Positions 55,656-64,000 of a stretch of 64,000 bases of DNA are shown piece after piece; position 1 is the first letter of the stretch, and every line of letters starts with the position of its first letter. The notes under the pieces are model-generated. The model saw nothing but the letters and a program-made list of their open reading frames with translations, searched no databases and had not been told where the DNA came from. Location of the stretch: NCBI GenBank assembly GCA_016169945.1, contig JADLSH010000049.1:103295-167294 (forward strand), written 5' to 3'. The position numbers were made by a program, and so were the translations under genes. This DNA is from Trachythela sp. YZ-2020. Its lineage: Eukaryota > Cnidaria > Anthozoa > Malacalcyonacea > Clavulariidae.

Positions 55656-58600
55656 TCAAGTAATCGTATTTAATAACTCATCTATAAAAACAAAAAACAT
55701 CTTAAATACATCGACATTTACCCAAGATTTATCCTCTCCAAAACTTACTTTGAAGTGAGTTCAAAAGATCTTCCATGAATTTTCCTGGATCACTGATTTC
55801 TCCGAGTAAGCCTAGAATGATTTCAAGTTAAATAAAATCTTCACATAAAATAGAACCCTCTTATTATTACTATGGTGGTCAAAAGCAGTTATCAGAGGAA
55901 GAAAATAGTATAATTATTTTCATTATATGTAGTAGTCTTATATTTGGAGGCAAATAATGGAGATGTAGTTAAATTTGTAGCTCTTATGTGTCACTGACTT
56001 ATTTGAAGTTCACCATCATCTTCTGCTTGAAACGCTTACTGAAACCTTCAATGCCGACGCGATAAAATGGATGTCATCAAGATGCTTTTCTGTAGCACTG
56101 GCATACAAATAATCGTACCTGCAACATCGCAGAATTCTGCAAAGGATGCTACACATGGAAGAAGATCATCTTGGTAAAAACTAACCAACTATAATGTGAC
56201 CATAAAGGGTCAATACAATATGAATAAATAACTTTTAACTAAACCTCCCATATACCCAAACAAGCCAGCATACCTCCTCGCAAGGATTTCATGAACATTT
56301 TTTCATCGTTGTTTCGTATGTACGAGGCAACATCCTGGGCCCAAGTTGTCGTGGATGACAAATGTTTCCTGAAATAAATAATTTAAAGAGCAATCGTGAA
56401 TTAAACCAGTTCAATAATTAATTGTAAATCACTTAGCAAGATCTTACCTTCAACATATGCTGCAGTTTTCATTGTATAACAACTCTTCAGCTTGTTTTAG
56501 AAAATCAGCATAGGTCGATAAACATTGTTTGAATGCTTTTTACCTGCCATCGGCGAGTCTACAAAATATATAAATATTATATATATTATAATATTATATA
56601 AATATTATATTATAAAATATAAAATACTTCTTTATATAAATAAATTATATAAAGTTAGTTTAGTTTTAGGTTTCTCTCCCGTAACTGAGAACGATGAAAG
56701 AAGCTTTCCAGTATAAATAGAGTTTAATATCAAGACTTTTCTCGGCATCTCGTTCGATAGGATTAATAGTAGAAGGTATTACCCATACACCATATACTGC
56801 TATCACTCCCATCTTATATACCGAACTTGCAGCTAATGCTCAGCAACTGCACATTGTACTCAGTTGGTTAGAGCGCTGCGCCGGAATCGCATTGCATTTT
56901 TCACTGCTCCTGGCAGTCTAAAAATGTATATAAATTTCCGTTCGAGATTCCATCTTCTAACACCTTCTACTAAATAGGGTTTAGTTCAATGCAAATTGTT
57001 TGAGATCTTACTTTGTTGCTCCTTTGGGCGTTACTTCACGAACATGAGCAAGGACAATCAATCTGGTGAAGAAACAATTTACTCGGTCTTCTTCCAATCC
57101 TCCAGGGAGTGAGTAAACAGAGACACTTAACTCAGCCATGAAATAGGGCGCTTCACCTGGATGAAAATTTACTATGTTTAGAGGTGTTAAAGTAAGGGTT
57201 TAGGTTTAGCTTTTTAGTTCAGTTTAGGGTTAGGGTTAATGTTAGTAAAATACCGGGATTAGACGTAAGGATTAGAGTATGGTATTAGGGATAAGGTTAG
57301 TATTAGTTTAAAGATAAGAAATCACAGTGGACACAGGAAATCCAAATTTAGAGAAATATTAATCTCTAACAAGAAATTTGGTACTAACTTCAAATGACGA
57401 TTGAATCCAGTTCACTACATTAGGCTCTTCCACAAAGGTCGTTACAGATTTCTCGACTGCGTATACTAGCACTAGTGAAATATAACAGTTGAAGTGCATA
57501 TGGCGAGGAAATAAACACAACTTTTTACTCCTTTTATATAAGGAACCTGACTTACGTGTTCATGACATATAAGGCCATGTGTACCATATAAGGAATGATA
57601 TTGAAGTTGCTCTGCCTGCCTCCACCTCCGGAGTCTTCGTTAAAGGATTTCTCGAAGGCAAATCTCTCCAACAAGAGTCGTAAATCATGAACAGTGTTGT
57701 GGAATGTCGGCTCAATGTGACTGGTCGCTTCTTGGATGTAGTTGTTGTGCCTGGAGGGAGAGAAATATAGCAGCTTATTAAATACATACAAGGTGGTTTA
57801 TTCTAACCCTAATCATAACCCTAACCCTAGTTCTAACCTTACTCTAACCCTAACCCTAACCCTAGCTCTAACCTTACTCTAACCCTAATCATAACCCTAA
57901 TTCTAGTTCTAACCTTACTCTAACCCTAATCATAACCCTAACCCTAGCTCTAACCTTACTCTAACCCTAATCATAACCCTAACCCTCGAAATGCAAAGTT
58001 CTTTCTATATTTTTCAGGTAGTAAGATCCTTCAACCAAGCTCCTGAATATTGTTCAAAGCTACCTACACTGCAGGAACCCATCACCCAGGATGTTACCTG
58101 AGTGAAACCCAACTATTCGGCTTGTGCAAGTGACGTCACAACTCGAAATTGTGTGGTTTCCGGTTTTTTGGTGGCAAATTCCACCATTTTCATTGGATAA
58201 TTTCAAGCTAATTAAAATCAAATTCAACATGGATGACAATTATTTACATCAATACGTACGCCAACTTTCCTGAATAACTCGAGTTCTAGACATGCTAAAG
58301 CAACACAACTATACACCAAAATACTCACCGTTGTTCAAGGATTCTAGAGAGATTATCTTATAACTCTCGGTATTTCGCAAGATATAAACGAAAACGGCAC
58401 TTCTTGAAATCCACGATTTTGCCCCCCATAATCGTGGCTTATTTACAATGACGTCATATATTCGCGTGACTGCACAAGCGGAATACATCGTATATTTACC
58501 TTGCTAAGCAGCTTGCAAATGACGATTCTGGTACCTAGGAATTGGACGTAACAAATATTTTTGAAATTAAGAAATTTACCTACACAGCAAATTAGCCAAT

Positions 58601-61600
58601 GTTCAACTTGTGTTTCTCTAAGTACAGAAAATATATTACCTGTGGTCCCCAGATAGGTAATAGTCCGTTACATTTCGTGTTGGAATTCTGTAACGCCGCA
58701 CTTTCCCATTCATCTCGGCCACGTGCCAGTCTAATGTAAACAAAAATATTAAGGTAGGACGCATCGGGCCGCATTGCTGCTTATTGGGTTGACAAAGAAA
58801 CTATAGACATCCAATACCAGCATTCAATAATCGAAATATTCCAACGAGTTGAAACTTAATAATGAAATTTGTTAATAATTACCTGATGGCAGCAACATGA
58901 CATTCATAATGGACAATATTGAAATGACTTACTGTGCTGTAACCCTGGAAGTACGTGTAGTATTTATTAGTGATTGTAATAAAGGCCTTTTTCAAGATAA
59001 ATTTCCGAAGATACCATGAACACTTACCTGTGTTTTCGTTGCTTTAATTCAAAATTATCCAAAATGCAACGCTTGGTGTACGTGTAAATACCAAGAACCT
59101 GAATGACATCCAATATATTATGAATATATATTATGATCTCTGACCCAAATCTACCAACACAGATTTCTCACTCACCTTGGCTAGATGATATGGCAACCTT
59201 CGCGGCAGACTACAACACGTTAACCTGTTTCATTCGATATTTCTTCAAATCCTTTGAAGGACCGAATTTGGGTTATAATTTCCACCTTCAGTCGCCGGGA
59301 GAAGAAACGGACACATAATGATTCATTATTTCTCGACGCGACCCCTTCAAGTCACAATACTACAAGATAATGATGAATACATACAGGATAATGATGGATA
59401 GAGTCATAGGATAAAATTGGGCGCATATAGATAATGATGGATACATACATCATTCCAAGAGTCTAAAAGTTGTTTCTGGTCTCATACATGGCTAATTTCT
59501 TTTCTTTTCAAGTCTGGCTCACGACTTGACCGCTGTCACCTAACATTACAACCATGGCTTGGCCATTTAAGCAGTAACCATATACCCTTATATATACTAT
59601 ATACACTACTGTATATATACAATTAAGAACAATATAATATGTCGTTCCACTAAGATGCTGTTTATCACAGTGATTAAAAGTCTTATTCTATCATTCCATT
59701 GCTGCAACATAAAGTTACCTATTGCTACACAGAGAATGTCCAATATCAATAGAGTTAGTTCAGTTTTACCTTTGTTTTTTGGCTCCTCAGGATGTTTTTT
59801 AAAGCTTTCCATCGCTCCCAGCCAAAAGAACCAACTTTCTTCGACAGACTTGACCCAGACGATGTACAGTAGGTACTGCTGTTTCAGACACTGCCAGCTA
59901 AAATTGAGCAAAATAGAGGTGGTTGAACGAAAAACAGATGCTGAAAATTTTTGATCTTTTATCGAGCAGAGATAACACACCACACCCAAGTAATTCATGT
60001 TGACAAATGTTTCCTGCTTTGCCCATCTTTCAAGAAACATGTCTAGAAAACAAAGTCAAAAAATAATTCCCTGGAGCCTAAATCCTCATAAATATTCATA
60101 TTACCTGAGAATCGTGTTCATGACTTGCCGCCATTCCAGCGAATTTGAATAAAAGGTAGCGAAGGTCGAGAAAGGGAATTCTTTTTCCACAAGCTCCGTA
60201 TCACCAAATGGATGTGCTGTAGAAAGAGAAAATCAACATATCAAGTCATTAATATTATATCAATGGTCTCTTTGTATAACAATATCCATCCGGTCACCAT
60301 CCGGTCACTATCCCGTCACCATCCGGTCACCAATCCAGTCCCATCATCTCGGTCACCATCCAGTCTCATCCAGTCCCATCCAGTCACCATCCAGTCATCA
60401 TCCAGCCTACCATCCAGTCATCATCCGTAGTCACCATCCAGTCACCATCCAGTCCCATCCGGTCGCCATCCAGTCATCAGAATGTTCCACTGCTCATTGA
60501 AAATCCCACCTTCTCCATGTCATCCAGTCACTATTGCTTTGATTATATTAGCATTTGCAAAGGCTCATATCTGAAGTTTGAAAATATTGGAGTGAAATGA
60601 CCAACATACCTGAATGCTTGAGATGGATATGTGCTCAAGATATTGAACAGCTTGTTGTACGAGTCCTTTATGTCAATTATGATGTTCTTAATTGATTACC
60701 ATTCTCATCATTCTGATAAAGAAGAAATTTAAACAGATACTGCTAGAACATATTTCACCAAAGTATATACTTGTTTTATCATACCAATACCATCAGCAAT
60801 GTTACAGAAACATTCCAAGAACAACAGCTCATCTCGAATGTGTTTTGTCAAACCAAAATAGATTTTAATGATTAAATTCGGCGTTCATTTATCAGATGTA
60901 GTCTCTCACGTGACTAGTAGCGTTGTTCATGTGTATCTACCACAGTATCTACAATCTTAAGAAGTCTGTATGACATCATTCTCAATCTCTACTTTCAAAA
61001 ATGAAGATAAGGTTCAAAGTGGTCAAATCGTGAGCGTTCATACTCTCCTCTTATTCCAAATAGCTAAGAAAGGCAGGATGTGCATCAATGACAGTAACAC
61101 GTTGTTGTTCGAGCGCTTGAAAGAGAAAGAGAGCAGCATTAATATTGTGTATTCTTGGAGACTGCATCAGTGGTGAAAGTTCTGTACTCGCATCTGGTCA
61201 ATTTAGGTGAATCACATTCAAGACCATATACTACCTCTGCATGATCTAACCATACTTAACTCAGCAGTGAGTTCCTCCTGTACAATATCTGGGTCACTTT
61301 AGTAGCTCTAATGTTCAAGACCATCATATACTACCTTTGCATGATCTAACCATACTTAACTCAGCAGTGACTTCCCTGTACAACATCTGGTCACTTTAGG
61401 TAGCTCACGTTCAAGACAATATACTACCTCCTCTGCATGATCTAACCATGTTCTTAACTCAGCAGTGAGTTCTGTACAACATCTGGTCACTTTTAGGGTA
61501 GCTCACGTTCAAGACCATATACTACTCTGCATGATCTAACCATACTTAACTCAGCAGTGACTTACAACATAGGGTGTTTGGACTTCCCAACAAATATCTC

Positions 61601-64000
61601 AAGCTGGGATTCCTCTTCCTGACCTGCAGCGATCATCAATTTCATAAGCTTGCACTCCACCACCTTGCAGTAAAAAGCTTCACACACGGATAAGCTTTGT
61701 ACTGCCATTGTACCAACCCCACTAGGTGGCTTGCTCAACATAAGATCTACATTAAAAGAAATGATGTTAAGAATATTGATGGGTTTCAGTAAGCGTTACA
61801 GGAAAACTATATTCAACCTTTACCTGTTCAAAAACGTCTAGTAATATTTTCAGCGTCTTGAGCGACGGTTTCGCATCACGGCTCGCTCTAAAACAGATAC
61901 AAAAGGCATGGTTAAATATTTTATCGCGTCTTCATTTTAAATAACATTTAGTACAAAATATTTTGAGCATCTTTTCTAGCTTGCGTCCCGCCTTTTTTCA
62001 ATCAATCATATACTCTGATTTTTGACACAAAAAGCCAAATAGCTTTAGTATCACTTAGTTGACGTCCACGTACCAAACTTCGTAATCCTGACAATCCACA
62101 ATACGAAAAGTAATTTAGAAAATCTTAAAACTAAGCTAAACTAACTTTCTATGTTTGATAGCCTATCAGTGCAGTAAGCGCTATCCTTTATTGATCCAGT
62201 GTTACCAACAGGAAGGAACTGAAGTATCCGAAGAAAACCTGCAGTGTTTGGTAAAGCCAACTAGAACACTTCTACCACAATTATAATGAGAACTGTACAT
62301 TGCGTGAAATGTAGCAAGGTCGCAGAGGTGTAGGGCACATGCACTAACCACATGCACTAACCACGTGCGGTGCCACACTTTGTGAGAGTTTGATCATATA
62401 ACAATATCCTACAAATGTTTCTTACCTCTTCAAGATAGCCTCCAGTCCTCCACATTCGCTCATCACATTTGCCATCTTGTACACAATCTCATTATCAACT
62501 CCTTTCTCTGAGAAATAAAGCAACTTCTATAAATACGCGAATTAATAAGTACAATCTATGATAGATTTGAGAAAGATATATTTCCCTCAAAGCATCACCT
62601 TGTCATGAAATCAGGTTCATCAAGAGATTTCTCTTGGGACCGTTACCATAGCAACTTACGATTGTTTTTGTCCAGATGTTCGACAATATCCTCAGTGGCA
62701 TCGCCCAATAAACCTACAGCACGAAGCCAAAGTACGGGTTAGAAAATTACCTCAGATTGTCTGCACGTTTTACATTCAAAATATTACCAAGACTGTACCT
62801 CTCATTCGGTAAACAACTTTCATCGGCTCGCCCTGCAAGACAACAGAGTGGGCATTAGTCTTAAAATTGGTCAATCTTGGCTAAGTTCTAAAGGCAGATA
62901 AGTCTAAAACATTCCACCGTACCTCCCCCTGTGGACACCAGATCTTCTTATACACTTCTTTGACAGGTAAATCCAGACTGATGATCTTAGAGTTTACGAG
63001 AAGCTAAAATCAAAATAATAAATATCAAACATACAAGTATATAATATACAGATAATACATATCAATTATATGAAGAAGGTTTATATTTCTCAATAAGACT
63101 TGCCTCCATGCCAGTGTCGTCTTCAAGCAAAGCAATCAAATCACAATCTGTACATATCTTGTTTTTCACATCTCTCATTAACGGACCCATTCCAGTATCA
63201 GTAGACCTAGAATAAAAATATCAGTGATGTAGAAATTGTATTAGCGATACATAGCGATGAATGTCAAGTGCGATCAGGGTGCGACTTACTTATAAGGATT
63301 TCCCTGCATACGTCCTTGAAGGAAATCTTCTTGTTGTGGATCTTTCTCTAGCATCAACAGAAACTCACTCGTGTCATTCTCTTCCTGTATCGAAATAACA
63401 TGTTGTATAAGCATTGAGTCAATCATGCATGATCTATCCATGCTTATCACAGGAGTGAAAGGCATTTCAATACATCAGCTGGTATATTGAATACCATATC
63501 AATACATCAGCTGGTGCGGAGAGCGAGCTTTAGATCGTAATAAAACATTATAATCAACTATTTGTGAGTGTTGTGAAGGTTTTGGGAGGCTATTTACGAC
63601 AAATACATCAGCTGGTATACTCGCATACTTACGGGATAAATGATGTTACACAGTCGTTCAAAGATAAACACAGGAGTACGCAAGTCATCCAACTCGTATC
63701 TAAAAGATAAGAATATTGAAGCTCTTAATCTTCTTGCTTTCTCTAATACGCTTTGACTGCGAAACAATTTACGACACAAACCTGTTCAATGTATTCACGC
63801 AAATTGCCATAAATTCTATAGTTTCAGATTCTGTTCCTACAACAACAGAACAGAATTATTCATTCGACATACAAAATAAGATATAAATAAGAAAGAAACT
63901 GTTTGCATGCTCTGGTTGAAAATTATATGAAAAATATATTGCAAACCAACCGGAAGTGAGTTCGCCCAAAAGAGTTAACAAAATTTCTGACTTTGATCAA
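55656..64000 (-). CDS. UBR4: E3 ubiquitin ligase UBR4, C-terminal part (5' end beyond window)
   Basis: A giant N-degron ubiquitin ligase; only the 3' part is here. Clear exons (5' to 3'): 63951-64000, 63782-63836, 63633-63699, 63290-63384, 63104-63206, 62923-63003, 62799-62832, 62660-62713, 62426-62507, 61824-61887, about 60780-60840, 59028-59098, 58883-58944, 58640-58730, 58500-58534, 57556-57750, about 57380-57470, 57012-57156, 56448-56558, 56274-56368, 56119-56169, 55749-55811 and 55656-55681. Diagnostic stretches: [121 protein letters not shown] and the UBR4 signature [16 protein letters not shown]. Several conserved exons are broken: in-frame TAA (56540-56542) and TGA (56450-56452), a one-base slip at the 58944 junction, and slips in the cysteine-rich CREG exon near 59200-59280. 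Errors in the assembly or a decaying copy are both possible. Confidence 0.92.
55872..56046. mobile_element. MITE family B copy, diverged
   Basis: It contains TGGTGGTCAAAAGCAGTTAT at the left and GAAGTTCACCATCATCTTCT then GAAACC at the right, with AGTAGTCTTATATTTGGAGG inside. In a UBR4 intron. Confidence 0.6.
56848..56975 (+). mobile_element. tRNA-derived SINE copy
   Basis: A tRNA A-box region, CTCAGTTGGTTAGAGCGCTG (56859-56878), is followed by the same tail as other copies (CACTGCTCCTGG, then CCGTTCGAGATTCCATC and AACACCTT). In a UBR4 intron. Confidence 0.55.
57190..57310. repeat. TTAGGG-like degenerate repeats
   Basis: Scattered GGGTTAGGGTTA and GGTTTAGCTTTTTAGTT words in a UBR4 intron. 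They read in the opposite orientation to the array at 57800-57990. Confidence 0.55.
57800..57990. repeat. Interstitial telomere-like array (CCCTAA with variants)
   Basis: Blocks of TAACCC mixed with TAATCA, TAGCTC and TAACCTTACTC recur with a higher-order period of about 41 bp over roughly 190 bp. In a UBR4 intron, next to exon 57556-57750. The motif is that of animal telomeres, but the variants show an old internal array. Confidence 0.85.
59770..60700 (-). CDS. Unassigned exon-like segments within the UBR4 locus
   Basis: Three or four minus-strand open stretches have splice-like borders but do not match the UBR4 parts I remember. About 60610-60665 reads [19 protein letters not shown]. About 60111-60212 reads [20 protein letters not shown] and [12 protein letters not shown]. 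About 59930-60042 reads [20 protein letters not shown] then CYLCS. About 59775-59897 reads [20 protein letters not shown] then [12 protein letters not shown]. They lie between the [11 protein letters not shown] exon and the CREG exon. They could be lineage-specific UBR4 sequence or part of a nested gene. I cannot name them. Confidence 0.4.
60275..60560. repeat. CATCCAGTCAC-type minisatellite inside a MITE family D copy
   Basis: About 15 imperfect copies of CCATCCAGTCAC or CCATCCGGTCAC (60285-60470) run into a family D end (TCAGAATGTTCCACTGCTCA and GCAAAGGCTCAT). Copy lengths vary (10-13 bp). In a UBR4 intron. Confidence 0.75.
61196..61565. repeat. Tandem repeat of about 97 bp, four copies
   Basis: Each copy contains TTCAAGACCATATACTACCT, GCATGATCTAACCATACTTA and ACTCAGCAGTGA. 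The marker ATGATCTAAC occurs at 61241, 61341, 61438 and 61531, so copy lengths are 100, 97 and 93 bp, differing by small indels. In a UBR4 intron. Confidence 0.88.
61781..61803. mobile_element. MITE family B, outer end fragment
   Basis: GGGTTTCAGTAAGCGTTACA followed by GG only; the rest of the element is missing. In a UBR4 intron. Confidence 0.45.

Noticed and set aside
55656..64000. Assignment of the right-hand gene as an IP3 receptor or RNF213
   Set aside because: A first glance at the [14 protein letters not shown] block suggested other giant proteins, but many long stretches ([42 protein letters not shown]) match UBR4 specifically.

Overview
The window looks like nuclear DNA from an invertebrate animal. 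It is AT-rich, its genes carry many short introns with GT..AG borders, and it is full of small inverted-repeat transposons and young tandem repeats. The gene set is typically animal: a laminin chain, STKLD1, TMCO1, FOXRED1, FBXL6, MRM1 and UBR4. The laminin has an unusual domain mix that hints at an early-branching lineage (sponge or cnidarian grade). That placement is a guess; the animal assignment is firm. All exons below were read by eye from splice sites, codon phase and remembered family sequences; no search was run.

Layout. 1-5040: a broken non-LTR retrotransposon (LINE). 5351-10794 (+): MRM1, ten exons, with a tRNA-Glu gene and a mariner-type MITE together in one intron. 11193-14128 (+): FOXRED1, seven exons. 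14165-15600: a 23-bp minisatellite between two converging genes. 15766-24189 (-): FBXL6, twelve exons; its last intron holds a roughly 1.9-kb array of 16-bp units inside an inverted-repeat element. 25357-26807 (-): TMCO1, seven exons. 27337-35915 (-): STKLD1, 28 exons. 36243-46719 (+): a complete 1,810-residue laminin, twelve exons, divergent from STKLD1 across a 327-bp gap. 47206-54680: a 7.5-kb satellite of 17-bp units. 55656-64000 (-): the 3' part of UBR4, continuing past the right edge.

The genes do not form a pathway. MRM1 (mitochondrial rRNA methylation) and FOXRED1 (complex I assembly) are both mitochondrial. FBXL6 and UBR4 are ubiquitin-ligase components. TMCO1 is an ER membrane protein. 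STKLD1 is a kinase with ARM-like repeats. The laminin is a secreted basement-membrane protein.

Two points stand out. The laminin joins a beta-type LF domain to an L4 domain and a gamma-like coiled coil in one chain. Also, every gene left of about 47 kb reads in perfect codon phase, whereas UBR4 right of 55 kb carries several stops and one-base slips inside conserved exons, and the satellite decays from about 53 kb. This suggests a drop in consensus quality, or a decaying UBR4 copy.
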